Assembly (NCBI GenBank): GCA_900541675.1
Contig: UQKU01000020.1
Span: 1 to 37,890 of the forward strand
DNA from: an uncultured Collinsella sp.
GTDB lineage: Bacteria > Actinomycetota > Coriobacteriia > Coriobacteriales > Coriobacteriaceae
Length of the DNA: 37,890 nt
Direction of reading: 5' to 3'
A program made the translations under genes and the position numbers. The notes under the pieces are model-generated. The model was not told the origin of the DNA. It made no database searches and saw only the letters and a program-made list of their open reading frames with translations. Positions 1-8,032 of this stretch are shown piece by piece (the stretch's first letter is position 1; each line of letters opens with the position of its first letter).

Positions 1-2
1 GC

Positions 3-614
3 GCTCCTTCGACGTTAATTGAAGGGTACCGCCTCGCGGTGACATCGTTTTTATGTCAACCTTGGTCTAACAGAGCCAAAGATATTGCCGTCGACGCTAA
101 AACACAGGACAGGTCCGGCACCAACGCAAAATGGTCGAAAACCGTGCGCCCGCCGCGCCTGGGTGGAGCCGAGCGCGTGGGCGTGTTTGCCACGCGCAGC
201 CCGTTTCGCCCTAATCCCATTGGGCTTACCTGCGTCAAACTCGATCATGTCGAGCTTACCGACGATGGCCCAATCATCCATGTGCTAGGGGCCGATCTGC
301 GCGACGGCACGCCCATCTACGACATTAAGCCCTACATTCCGTTTGCGGACTGCCACCCGGATGCGACCGGCGGCTGGATTGAGGATGCTCCGTGGCAAGA
401 GCTCGATATCGAGTTCCCGCAAGCGCTGCAGGATATGATTCCGCCCGCAAAGCTCCCCGGCTTGATAGAGGTCCTTCGTCAAGATCCTCGCCGCGCGGGT
501 AGCAAACACGAGCCAAACCGCGTCTACCATCTGGCTTACGCTGGGCTCGACATATCCTTTACGGTTGATGGAACCAGGTTGACGGTAATCGCCGTCAACG
601 ACGCGCGGGACTAG
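3..614 (+). CDS. trmO: tRNA (N6-threonylcarbamoyladenosine(37)-N6)-methyltransferase TrmO, 5'-partial
   Basis: TrmO/TsaA-family proteins methylate N6 of t6A37 in tRNAs that read ACY codons, using SAM. The family hallmark TVRPPRLGG, followed by GVFATRSPFRPNPIGL, is clear, as are DGTPIYDIKPYIPF and the RQDPR motif near the C-terminus. The frame is open from base 3 with no stop to the window edge, and family members normally have about 60 residues more at the N-terminus, so the gene probably begins outside the window. A GTG at 39 is the only start-like codon early in the frame and has no ribosome site. The first 20-30 codons resemble the family poorly, so a small sequence error or divergence there is possible. 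A short GC hairpin follows the stop. Confidence 0.85.
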   Translation, partial: APSTLIEGYRLAVTSFLCQPWSNRAKDIAVDAKTQDRSGTNAKWSKTVRPPRLGGAERVGVFATRSPFRPNPIGLTCVKLDHVELTDDGPIIHVLGADLRDGTPIYDIKPYIPFADCHPDATGGWIEDAPWQELDIEFPQALQDMIPPAKLPGLIEVLRQDPRRAGSKHEPNRVYHLAYAGLDISFTVDGTRLTVIAVNDARD

Positions 615-630
615 CCGGCCATTCGCCGGC
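614..630. terminator. GC-rich hairpin after trmO
   Basis: Two GCCGGC words separated by five bases form a 6-bp stem that starts on the last base of the trmO stop codon. There is no T-run, so it is a weak terminator candidate. Confidence 0.35.
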
Positions 631-657
631 GCCCGCCAAATTCAACGCCAAACCCTC

Positions 658-687
658 ATGACAAAATCGCCCACGCTGGTGGACAAT
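658..687 (+). promoter_or_regulatory. candidate promoter of the PatB gene
   Basis: ATGACA at 658-663 and GACAAT at 682-687 are separated by 18 bases and lie about 40 bases before the start codon at 728. The (T/G)ACAAT word recurs at similar distances upstream of several other genes in the window. Confidence 0.4.
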
Positions 688-727
688 AACGCCTACCGAA
701 AGAATCCGCTTTGCACGGGAGCTCAGC

Positions 728-2047
728 ATGAAATACGACTTTACTTCGCTTATCGACCGCCACGGCATGGACGCCATCGCCGTTGACTCCTGGGGCGAGA
801 TCCCCGGCATGGCTCCGAGCGCACCCGACGAGGGCTTCGACCGCATTCCCATGTGGGTGGCGGACATGAACTTTGCCACGGTGCCCACGGTCCAGGAGCA
901 CATCATTCAGCGCGCCCAGCACCCCATGTTTGGCTATTTCAATCCGCGCGACGAGTACTTCGACCGCATCATCGAATGGCAGAGCCGCCGCAACGGTGTT
1001 AAGGGCCTGGCGCCGGAGCATATCGGCTACGAAAACGGTGTGCTGGGCGGTGTCGTGTCGACGCTGCGCGCGTACGTCCAGCCGGGCGATGCGGTGCTGG
1101 TCCACAGCCCCACCTACATCGGTTTCACCAAGTCTATCGAAGCCGCGGGCTATCGCATGGTCCACAGCCCACTTAAGCTCGACGAACGGGGCGTGTGGCG
1201 CATGGACTTTGAGGACATGGAGCGCAAGCTCGCCCAAAACCACATCCATGCCGCGGTGTTCTGCTCGCCGCACAACCCCTGCGGCCGCGTATGGGAGCGC
1301 GACGAGATCGAGCGCGCCATGGACATCTATCGCCAACACGATTGCGTGGTGATCTCGGATGAGATCTGGTCCGATATCATCCTGCCCGGTCACAAGCATA
1401 TCCCGACGCAGTCGGTGAGCGAGGATGCCCGCATGCGCACGGTTGCCCTCTACGCGCCCAGCAAGACGTTCAACCTGGCGGGCTTGGTCGGCAGCTACCA
1501 CATCATCTATAACGAGACGCTGCGCGACCGCGTGTGCGCCGTGTCCAACAAGACTCACTACAACGAGATGAACGTCCTTTCGATGCACGCGCTTATCGGC
1601 GCCTACCAGCCGCAGGGCTACGAGTGGGTCGATGAGCTCAATCAGGTCATCCAGGGCAACATTGACTACTTCTGCGATTACGTGGACGAGCATTTTAAGG
1701 GCGTGTCCTATTCGCGCCCGCAGGGCACGTACATGGTGTTCCTGGACTGCACCGAGTGGTGCCGCGACCATGGCCGCGATATTCAGTGGCTGCTCGACGA
1801 AGGCGCGCGTGTGGGCGTGGGGTATCAGGACGGCCGCCCGTTCCACGGACCCTGCCACATTCGCGTGAATCTGGCACTGCCGCTTTCGCGCGTAAAGGAG
1901 GCGTGTGAGCGCCTGGACCGCTACGTTTTTGGGTATAGGGGGCGCTCGATTCGAGTGCTGCCCCATGTGCCTACGCCGTCAAAATGCGTGGGCACATGGG
2001 GCGCAGAGGGTAGCGAGCGCGTTTTCCGCATTCGCTACTTTTCATGA
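728..2047 (+). CDS. patB: PatB/MalY-type pyridoxal-phosphate C-S lyase (cystathionine beta-lyase family)
   Basis: A fold-type I aminotransferase-like PLP enzyme of the MalY/PatB group, which releases a thiol, pyruvate and ammonia from cystathionine or cysteine conjugates. Visible features: RIPMWVADMNFATVP near residue 40, SPTYIGF, FCSPHNPCGRVW, SDEIWSDIIL, and APSKTFNLAGL with the Schiff-base lysine. The start ATG follows GGGAG at a good distance. It is 439 residues, against about 390 for the family. The usual C-terminus ends near ERLDRYVFGY, and the last roughly 38 residues look like translated intergenic sequence containing a long hairpin (1961-2001). The frame overlaps the convergent gene by 13 bases. 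The normal stop may have been lost by mutation or insertion. Confidence 0.85.
   Translation: MKYDFTSLIDRHGMDAIAVDSWGEIPGMAPSAPDEGFDRIPMWVADMNFATVPTVQEHIIQRAQHPMFGYFNPRDEYFDRIIEWQSRRNGVKGLAPEHIGYENGVLGGVVSTLRAYVQPGDAVLVHSPTYIGFTKSIEAAGYRMVHSPLKLDERGVWRMDFEDMERKLAQNHIHAAVFCSPHNPCGRVWERDEIERAMDIYRQHDCVVISDEIWSDIILPGHKHIPTQSVSEDARMRTVALYAPSKTFNLAGLVGSYHIIYNETLRDRVCAVSNKTHYNEMNVLSMHALIGAYQPQGYEWVDELNQVIQGNIDYFCDYVDEHFKGVSYSRPQGTYMVFLDCTEWCRDHGRDIQWLLDEGARVGVGYQDGRPFHGPCHIRVNLALPLSRVKEACERLDRYVFGYRGRSIRVLPHVPTPSKCVGTWGAEGSERVFRIRYFS
1961..2001. repeat. long hairpin inside the 3' end of the PatB frame
   Basis: Perfect 11-bp arms CCCCATGTGCC (1961-1971) and GGCACATGGGG (1991-2001), continued inward by TACGC/GCGTG with one wobble, around a short loop. 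It lies in the apparently non-homologous C-terminal extension of the PatB frame, just before the convergent gene end. It may be the former transcription terminator or an inserted palindrome. Confidence 0.65.
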
Positions 2048-2514
2048 ATCTGCTTGCCGCAAAGATGTTCAATCGAAATCTCGTAGAGTTGGACGCCCTT
2101 TATGTCTTTGGCGATCTCCTCCTCGACTTCTTCGGCAGAAGGGTAGTACTTAAGCGCGAGCTGACGGACTTTGTCCTCGATAAACGCGGGCGCTTCATCT
2201 ACCAGGCGACAACGACCAAAGACAACGGTACTCATAACGTAGGGAGCCCAGTCGCCGTCCTTGTACCACTCGTTGCCGTAAACGGTAAAGCAGACTTTAT
2301 CATCGCGCTTGAGTGCGTCGACCTTGTGGCCGGCTTTGGCGCCATGGAAATAAATCTTGTCGTGCTCGGCGTCAAAGAAGTAGTTGACGGGAATGGCATA
2401 GGGGTAGCCATCATCGCCGTTGACGGCAAAGACGCCGCGCTTGCAGGTAGCGAGCAGTTCGCGCGCTTTCTCGTCGGTGATGGCGCGTTTCTTTCGACGT
2501 AAGGGCCTAAACAT
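2035..2514 (-). CDS. pyridoxamine 5'-phosphate oxidase family (FMN-binding split barrel) protein
   Basis: 159 residues of the small flavin-binding split-barrel type, related to NimA-like and general-stress FMN proteins. Recognisable pieces are the N-terminal ELLATCKRGVFAVNGDDGYPYAIPVNYFF strand pair, KIYFHGAKAGHKVDALKRDDKVCFTVYG, and VVFGRCRLV. This pattern is typical of proteins that bind FMN and reduce small substrates, but the substrate cannot be read from sequence. AGGAAG lies 6 bases before the ATG, and a TATAGT -10 candidate lies about 41 bases upstream (2555-2560, minus strand). It converges on and overlaps the PatB frame by 13 bases. Confidence 0.8.
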   Translation of the reverse strand: MFRPLRRKKRAITDEKARELLATCKRGVFAVNGDDGYPYAIPVNYFFDAEHDKIYFHGAKAGHKVDALKRDDKVCFTVYGNEWYKDGDWAPYVMSTVVFGRCRLVDEAPAFIEDKVRQLALKYYPSAEEVEEEIAKDIKGVQLYEISIEHLCGKQIHEK

Positions 2515-2555
2515 CGTTGGCTTCCTTTCTACTGCGCATAGTGGTTGAGCACAAA

Positions 2556-5360
2556 CTATAGCGAAACAGCCCCGTTTTTCTTGATACAGGCGAGTATGTT
2601 TTTGAGCTTGCTAAAGTCGAGCGGTTTGGGCAGATGGGCGTTCATGCCGGCGTCGTGTGCCGCCTTGGCGTCTTCGGCAAAGGCGTTGGCGGTGAGCGCG
2701 ATGATGGGGATGTCGGCCGCATCGGCCTTTTCGCTCAGGCGGATCGCCCGGGTTGCCTCGTAGCCGTCCATGCCCGGCATCATGATGTCCATCAGGATTG
2801 CATCGAAGCTGCCGGCGGGACGACCAACATATAGATCGACCGTTTCGTTGCCGTCGGCGGCGCGAGTCACGACGATGCCTTCGCTTTCGAGCAGAGCTTG
2901 GGCAATCTCGGCATTGAGCTCGTTATCTTCTGCCAAAAGGACGTTCATGCCGGCGAGCGAGCAGCTGCTTACCTGCGTGTCTGCACATTCTTTTATCTGA
3001 GGGTTCTTGTCGATATCGAGCGGAATCCGGACGTCAAACGTACTCCCCACGCCAACCTCACTCGAAATCTCAATCGTGCCGCCCATCATATCGATGAGCG
3101 ATTTGACGATAGACATGCCAATGCCGGTTCCTTGGAACTTGCTGCGCGCATCGTCGCCTTCCTGGGCAAACGGCTCGTAAATGTGTGCCAAAAACTCGGA
3201 TGTCATACCAATGCCGGTATCCGAGACGCTAAAGCAAAACACGGCGTGCTCGTCGTCGACCGGTTTGATGGTCGATGAGAACGTGACGGTGCCTCCGTGC
3301 TTGTTGTACTTGATGCTGTTGTCGAGCAGGTTGACAAGGATCTGCCGAATATGGGTGGGGCTGCCGATCATATATTGGTCGACAGCGTAGGGCTCGCTGG
3401 TGTCGAGCATGGTTATGCCGCGGTCCGATGCGCGGAGCTTGCACAGTACGAGCGCATTGTCGCACAGCTCTTTAAGGTTGAATGACTCGTGCTCGAGCGT
3501 CACTTTGCGCTCCTCGATCCTGCCCATCTCGAGGATGTCGTTAATCAGTGACAGCAGGTGATTGGCGGCAACGCGCGCCTTGGCGCGGCTTTCGCGGGCG
3601 ACCTGCATGTCGCCTTCTCTCAATTCCTCAATTTCGATAAGGCCCAGGATGCCGTTGAGCGGCGTGCGGATGTCGTGGCTCATGCGCGTGAGGAAAGCGG
3701 TTTTGGCGGCGTTGGCGGCATCGGCTTTCTGCCGTTCCTCCTGTGCGCGGTAAAGCGACCAGACAAGGATGACGATGCCGGTGAGCAAAATGCAGATGAC
3801 GACTGCCGCAATGACGATGCGGTTGCGGTAGAGAAGTCGGAACGCATCCGATTCTTGCGCCGAGTACGATGTGGGGAAATAGCTGTTTGCAGAGAGCGAT
3901 TCACCTGCATTGACGATGCCCTTATTGATGATTCCCAGCAGCTCGGGCTTGCCGCGCGAAATTAAACACGATAGTTGTGCCGTGTTGGTGAGTTCCTGTG
4001 TTTCGAAATCCTCGATGTCGTAGATGTCGCGGAGAGTTTCCAGGCGCGTGCTGGGGACAATGATGCAACGTGCCTTCCCCTCATTGAGGGCTTTGAGCAC
4101 CTCGCCGTCATTCGAGTACTCGGTTACCGTTGCGTTCGGAAAGAGACTTTCGAGCTCAAAACGGTTAACGATTGTGCTCTTTGTACAAGCGATGTTCTTA
4201 AGGTCGCTGTTCAGGTTTTTGCCACTGTGAATGGCGGTCAGCGAAACCGTTCCCATCGAGTTTGACTGGATGACTCCTGTCTGCTCGGCGAGCCAGTAGT
4301 CGCGAAACAATGGCAGGGCGACATCGATGGTTCCGTTGGAAAGGGCTTTGATCATTTGCCTGTTGTTCGAGAGTGCGATTGTTTTGACCGTAATACCAAA
4401 CTTGTCGTGCAACGTCGTTGCAAGCGAGGCGAGCGATCCTTCCATCTCGCCGTCGTCATTTTGCGTGCAGTAAGGAAGTTGGTTTTTAAGATAGCCGAGC
4501 GTGATGGTATTGCCGTTTGCTTTGAGCCAGGTGGTCTCGGGGCCGGTGAGCGATGACGAGCCACTGTTTTGGGTCGAGTAACTCGATTTGACTTCCTCGT
4601 TATAGCGCGGGTTATCGCGGGCGATGGTCGTCATGGCGGCGTTGATGTCGTTCATCAGATCGGGGCGGCTTTTGGGAACGGCAAAATAGTAGTCGCTCGA
4701 GCCTACGTAGAACATGGGTGACGCATCGGGCGACGAAATGGTATCGTTCATGATGACGGCGTCGACCTCGCCGTCTGCAAGCGCCTCAAAGAGGGCACTG
4801 CCGGTGTCGATTTCTTTATAGGTGCAGGTGACGCCTTCGTCGGCGAGCCACTGCTGGCCGACGATAGTTTGCATAACGCCAGAGTTGCAGCCGATGGTGA
4901 GGCCTTGGAGCGCCTGGGGGTCACCCTTGGCCAGATCGTCGCGGTCGGGCCTGGCGTAGATGTAGTAGCGCTCGGTGCCCTCGGGGTTCGAGGAAAAGAG
5001 CAGCTTCTGCTCGCGCTCTGCCGAATACGAGATGTTGGGCATGAGGTCGATTTCGCCTGCTTCGAGCATGTCCATAAGCTCGGAGAAGGTGCCGCTAACG
5101 TATTCGTATTGCCAGCCCTTTGTGTAATACGAGAGGGTCTGGAGGTACTCGTAGCCCCACCCCGAGAGTCGCTCGCCCGGCATGCCTTCCTGGAAGCCTT
5201 TGTTGTTGACGAGCCAGCCAACGCGGACCGTCTTGACCTGCTGGTCGGAGTCGGCGGCAAAGGCGGGAGCGGGCATGACGGCGCTCAGTATGGCGAGCGC
5301 GGCAAGCGCGACGGCCAGGGTGCGATATAGAGCCAAGCGAAAGACAGCGGAAGGTTTCAC
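2556..5360 (-). CDS. EvgS/BvgS-type hybrid sensor histidine kinase with two periplasmic-binding-type sensor domains and a receiver
   Basis: Order from the N-terminus (numbered from the GTG start): signal peptide ending PAPAFA near residue 36; two tandem SBP_bac_3-like domains at about 44-255 and 275-485, facing outside; one membrane helix near 514-537; a HisKA domain with SHDIRTPLNG (His near 562); a HATPase with NLLDNSIKY, DTGIGM and GTGIGMSIV; and a receiver with AEDN, LMDIMMPGMDG (Asp near 858) and LPKP (Lys near 912). By family knowledge it senses a small extracellular solute and relays phosphate His to Asp. No HPt domain or partner output regulator is adjacent. GTG at 5360 was preferred because AGGA lies 6 bases upstream; the longer ATG at 5393 has no ribosome site. 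Confidence 0.88.
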   Translation of the reverse strand: MKPSAVFRLALYRTLAVALAALAILSAVMPAPAFAADSDQQVKTVRVGWLVNNKGFQEGMPGERLSGWGYEYLQTLSYYTKGWQYEYVSGTFSELMDMLEAGEIDLMPNISYSAEREQKLLFSSNPEGTERYYIYARPDRDDLAKGDPQALQGLTIGCNSGVMQTIVGQQWLADEGVTCTYKEIDTGSALFEALADGEVDAVIMNDTISSPDASPMFYVGSSDYYFAVPKSRPDLMNDINAAMTTIARDNPRYNEEVKSSYSTQNSGSSSLTGPETTWLKANGNTITLGYLKNQLPYCTQNDDGEMEGSLASLATTLHDKFGITVKTIALSNNRQMIKALSNGTIDVALPLFRDYWLAEQTGVIQSNSMGTVSLTAIHSGKNLNSDLKNIACTKSTIVNRFELESLFPNATVTEYSNDGEVLKALNEGKARCIIVPSTRLETLRDIYDIEDFETQELTNTAQLSCLISRGKPELLGIINKGIVNAGESLSANSYFPTSYSAQESDAFRLLYRNRIVIAAVVICILLTGIVILVWSLYRAQEERQKADAANAAKTAFLTRMSHDIRTPLNGILGLIEIEELREGDMQVARESRAKARVAANHLLSLINDILEMGRIEERKVTLEHESFNLKELCDNALVLCKLRASDRGITMLDTSEPYAVDQYMIGSPTHIRQILVNLLDNSIKYNKHGGTVTFSSTIKPVDDEHAVFCFSVSDTGIGMTSEFLAHIYEPFAQEGDDARSKFQGTGIGMSIVKSLIDMMGGTIEISSEVGVGSTFDVRIPLDIDKNPQIKECADTQVSSCSLAGMNVLLAEDNELNAEIAQALLESEGIVVTRAADGNETVDLYVGRPAGSFDAILMDIMMPGMDGYEATRAIRLSEKADAADIPIIALTANAFAEDAKAAHDAGMNAHLPKPLDFSKLKNILACIKKNGAVSL

Positions 5361-5443
5361 ATGAAATCCTATCGAGTTGAGACAGTTTCGCATAAGGATA
5401 CCAGCTCAGCCTGCCCATTCAGCCGCCGCACCGCTAAACGGTC

Positions 5444-5482
5444 ACTCCCGGCAGTTGGGGACAGTCCCTTTCTGCCGGGTGT
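5444..5482. repeat. palindrome with GGGACAGTCCC core (REP-like), CCCGGCAG arms
   Basis: An almost fully symmetric 39-bp element centred on 5463. The core is GGGAC-A-GTCCC (5458-5468) and the outer arms are CCCGGCAG (5447-5454) and CTGCCGGG (5472-5479). It shares its core, but not its arms, with the elements at 24529, 25745 and 28296. It lies between the kinase and the divergent K+ channel gene and ends just before the channel's GACAAT promoter word. Confidence 0.75.
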
Positions 5483-5484
5483 GG

Positions 5485-5490
5485 GACAAT
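5485..5490 (+). promoter_or_regulatory. candidate -10 box of the K+ channel gene
   Basis: GACAAT, about 41 bases before the start codon, in the context GGGACAATAACG. That word is also found before other starts in this window (682, 20540). No good -35 is visible; the spot where one would lie is inside the palindrome at 5444-5482. Confidence 0.35.
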
Positions 5491-5530
5491 AACGAGCGAA
5501 TGTGATTGGGCGTCTGGAAAAGGGGTCGCG

Positions 5531-5956
5531 ATGAACAAGTTGAGGACGCTTGCCGACGTGTTGCGCCAGGCTGGCTTTGCACGCATCACGGGCCTGTTTC
5601 TCGTCTTCTATCTGCTGTGCTCGACGGCCGTCTGGCTGTCCGAGCCCACGACCCTTACGTTTGGCGACGGCCTCTGGTTTAGCTTTGAGACCGTATCGAC
5701 CATCGGCTTTGGCGATATCCCGGCCGAAACGCCGGTTGCCCGCGCTATCACTGTCGTTTTGAGCGTCATCAGCATCTTCTACATCGCCATGCTCACGGGC
5801 GTGGCGGTGAACTACTGCAATACGCTCATCAAGATGCGCCAAAAGGACACCATGGCGCGCTTTATGGACGATCTTGAGCATTTGGAAGAGCTCGATCGTG
5901 ACGAGCTTGCCGACCTATCGCGCCGTGTGCGCGAATATCGCCGACGCCAACGCTAG
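5531..5956 (+). CDS. two-transmembrane potassium channel family protein (Ion_trans_2)
   Basis: 141 residues with the KcsA-like plan: a membrane helix near 17-37 (FARITGLFLVFYLLCSTAVWL), a re-entrant pore loop carrying TVSTIGFGDI, a second helix near 73-93, and a charged cytosolic C-terminal tail (EHLEELDRDELADLSRRVREY). STIGFGD is a variant of the K+ filter TVGYGD, so K+ selectivity is likely but not proven. Family members work as tetramers in the cytoplasmic membrane. The ATG follows GGGG at a plausible distance, and the LOG-family gene starts 36 bases after the stop. Confidence 0.8.
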   Translation: MNKLRTLADVLRQAGFARITGLFLVFYLLCSTAVWLSEPTTLTFGDGLWFSFETVSTIGFGDIPAETPVARAITVVLSVISIFYIAMLTGVAVNYCNTLIKMRQKDTMARFMDDLEHLEELDRDELADLSRRVREYRRRQR

Positions 5957-5992
5957 AACGGGCGACGCGCGTCACGACGAGGGGGACTGAAT

Positions 5993-6525
5993 ATGAATAT
6001 CACGGTATACCTGGGTGCCAGCGTCGGCAATGACCCGGCGTTTCTGCCCGCGGTGCAGAAGCTGGGCGACTGGATTGGCGCCAACGGACACGCGCTGGTA
6101 TACGGCGGGTCCAAGTCGGGTCTGATGGGTGCGCTCGCCGATAGCGTGCTCGATGCCGGCGGCTATGTGACGGGCGTGGAGCCGAGCTTTTTATCGAGGC
6201 CGAGTTTCAGCACGATGGCATCGACGACCTTATCGTGACGAGCGGCATGACCGAGCGTAAGGCCAAGATGATCGAGCTCGGCGACGCGTTCATCGCCTTC
6301 CCGGGCGGTACGGGCACGCTCGAGGAGATTGCCGAGGTCATGTCCGCTGTGTCGTTGGGGCATCTCGATGCGCCGTGCATCCTGTACAACCTCGGGGGCT
6401 ACTACAACGACCTCAAGGCGTTGCTCGAGCATATGATCGATAAGGGCCTATCGAGCCCGCAGCGCCAGCAGGGGATTTACTTTGCCGATAACCTGCACCA
6501 AATCGCATCGATTATCGACAACTAG
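5993..6525 (+). pseudogene. LOG-family (TIGR00730) nucleotide 5'-monophosphate phosphoribohydrolase, interrupted by a frameshift
   Basis: The first part (5993 to about 6190) encodes ITVYLGASVGNDPAF and YGGSKSGLMGALADSVLDAGG. The second part, in the frame one base back (from 6193), continues the family: IEAEFQHDGIDDLIVTSGM, then TERKAKMIELGDAFIAFPGGTGTLEE, with the PGGxGTxxE catalytic signature. The two parts join at a run of five T (6188-6192); six T would restore one continuous protein of about 177 residues, the normal family length. Family members cleave the N-glycosidic bond of cytokinin-type or other nucleoside 5'-monophosphates. This may be a recent inactivating deletion or a homopolymer sequencing error. 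AGGGGGA precedes the start. Confidence 0.8.
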
Positions 6526-6606
6526 GCCTCGGGCCTGCCGCGCGTGCGGCGCCCAACGGTGTCGTTCGCGGCGCAGATGGTTAGCCCGCCCGCGCCGTGC
6601 CCGCCC

Positions 6607-6612
6607 TACAAT
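6607..6612 (+). promoter_or_regulatory. candidate -10 box of the ClC gene
   Basis: TACAAT, 40 bases before the start codon at 6652, in a GC-rich spacer. No convincing -35 is visible. Confidence 0.35.
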
Positions 6613-6651
6613 AAAACGTAACTATGTCGACTTTGACCGCGGGAGGACCCG

Positions 6652-7950
6652 ATGGATAACCTTGCCAAACCCACAAACCGCGCGCTGTTTTTAGTGAGCG
6701 TTGCCGTGACCGGTGCGTTCGCAGGTGCCGCGGTCTGGCTGTTCTTTTTCGCGATGGAGCACGGCATCGACTATCTATGGACCGAGATTCCGCACGCGCT
6801 GGGCGTCGCTTCGCCCGAGCTTGCCAGTGGCCCGTTTGGCTTTTTGCCGTACCCGTTTTTTGTCTGCCTGCTGGGCGGCCTGCTGATCGGTCTGTACGAA
6901 AAGCTTACGGGCACCAAGACCGATGACCTCAACCAGGTGATGGCTAAGGTTAAGCAAGACGGGCGCTACCCGTATGACAACCTGGGCAAGCTTTCGCTCG
7001 CGGCGTTGCTGCCGCTGCTGTTTGGCGGAAGTATTGGACCGGAGGCCGGCCTGACCGGTGTTATCGCGGGTCTGTGCAGCTGGGTTGGCGACCGCATGCG
7101 TCGCTTCGGCGCCGAGTTTAGGGAGCTTACGCTGCTGGGTACCCAGGCCGCGTTGACGGCGCTCTTCACCGCACCCGTCTTTGGCTTTGTGGCGCCGCTC
7201 GCCGGTAGCGCCGATGGTCGGGGCGCTGGCGAGGACTCCGCGTCCGACGAGATCACCATCAAGCTGCCCAAGGCGCAAAAGACCGTGGTCTACGGCATCG
7301 CGATTGCCGGCGGCCTGGGCACCTATCTGCTGCTCGGCCAGCTTATGGGTGGCGGCATGGGCATGCCGAGGTTCGAGGCTGCCGAGGTGGGCAACCTGGA
7401 ACTTGTCTGGCTCATTCCGCTGGCGTTGGTCGGCACCGTATGCGGTTGGCTGTACTTTGTCTCCGAGCATGCAAGTGAGGCGCTGTCCCATGCAATAGGG
7501 GAGCGCCCCGTCGTCAAGGCCATGCTGGCTGGTCTGGCGCTCGCCATCTGCGGCACAGTTCTGCCTTATACCATGTTTGCCGGTGAGACCCAGGCCGACG
7601 TACTTATGGAGACCTACCTCACCATCCCCGCCGGTGTGCTCATCGCGACCGGTCTTCTCAAGGCCATGCTGACACCCGCCCTCATCAACATGGGCTGGCG
7701 CGGCGGCCACTTCTTCCCGGTTATCTTCTCGGGCGTAAGCCTGGGCTACGGCCTTGCCATCCTCACCGGCGCAGATCCGGTCTTTTGCGTCGCCGTCTGC
7801 ACGGCATCGACGATGGGCGCCGTTATGCGCCAGCCTGTTATGGTTGCGGGCCTGCTGCTCATGTGCTTCCCACTCAAGGGTATCGTTTGCATGATCATCG
7901 CGGCCGTCATCGCCGCCGGCATTCCGCTGCCCAAGCCGCTGCGCAAGTAG
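6652..7950 (+). CDS. ClC-family chloride channel/transporter
   Basis: 432 residues with about ten hydrophobic helices. The conserved helix-N-terminus region reads FGGSIGPEAGLTGVIAGLCSWVGDR, and later GWRGGHFFPVIFSG matches the GxFxP region. In ClC antiporters the first motif is GREGP, with a gating glutamate; here the equivalent position appears to be isoleucine (GSIGP), which would suit a channel-like rather than proton-coupled member. That is an inference from one motif. It would act in the cytoplasmic membrane as a dimer. GGGAGG lies about 6 bases before the ATG. A strong bidirectional terminator follows. Confidence 0.82.
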   Translation: MDNLAKPTNRALFLVSVAVTGAFAGAAVWLFFFAMEHGIDYLWTEIPHALGVASPELASGPFGFLPYPFFVCLLGGLLIGLYEKLTGTKTDDLNQVMAKVKQDGRYPYDNLGKLSLAALLPLLFGGSIGPEAGLTGVIAGLCSWVGDRMRRFGAEFRELTLLGTQAALTALFTAPVFGFVAPLAGSADGRGAGEDSASDEITIKLPKAQKTVVYGIAIAGGLGTYLLLGQLMGGGMGMPRFEAAEVGNLELVWLIPLALVGTVCGWLYFVSEHASEALSHAIGERPVVKAMLAGLALAICGTVLPYTMFAGETQADVLMETYLTIPAGVLIATGLLKAMLTPALINMGWRGGHFFPVIFSGVSLGYGLAILTGADPVFCVAVCTASTMGAVMRQPVMVAGLLLMCFPLKGIVCMIIAAVIAAGIPLPKPLRK

Positions 7951-7990
7951 CGTATTGCGCTTTACGGTTGTTCAGAACTTGTTTTAAAGA

Positions 7991-8027
7991 AGCCGCGCGA
8001 GGCCGTTTGTTTACGGCTCGCGCGGCT
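7991..8027. terminator. bidirectional terminator between the ClC and methyltransferase genes
   Basis: AGCCGCGCGAG and CTCGCGCGGCT arms, extended by GCCGT/ACGGC with one bulged base, around a T-rich loop. It is flanked by ATTGTTT on one side and AAAACAAG on the reverse side. It sits between two converging stop codons (7950 and 8033). Confidence 0.8.
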
Positions 8028-8032
8028 ATTGT

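Noticed and set aside
656..1966. Long minus-strand open frame opposite the PatB gene
   Set aside because: It is a shadow of the high-GC plus-strand gene: no family resemblance, no ribosome site, His/Arg/Ala-rich composition.
6180..6200. Programmed -1 ribosomal frameshift in the LOG-family gene
   Set aside because: The CTTTTTA context does not fit a standard X-XXY-YYZ slip site and the family normally has no frameshift.
6775..7710. 311-codon minus-strand frame within the ClC gene
   Set aside because: Shadow frame; Gln/His/Arg-rich with no known motif, while the plus strand encodes a clear ClC protein.
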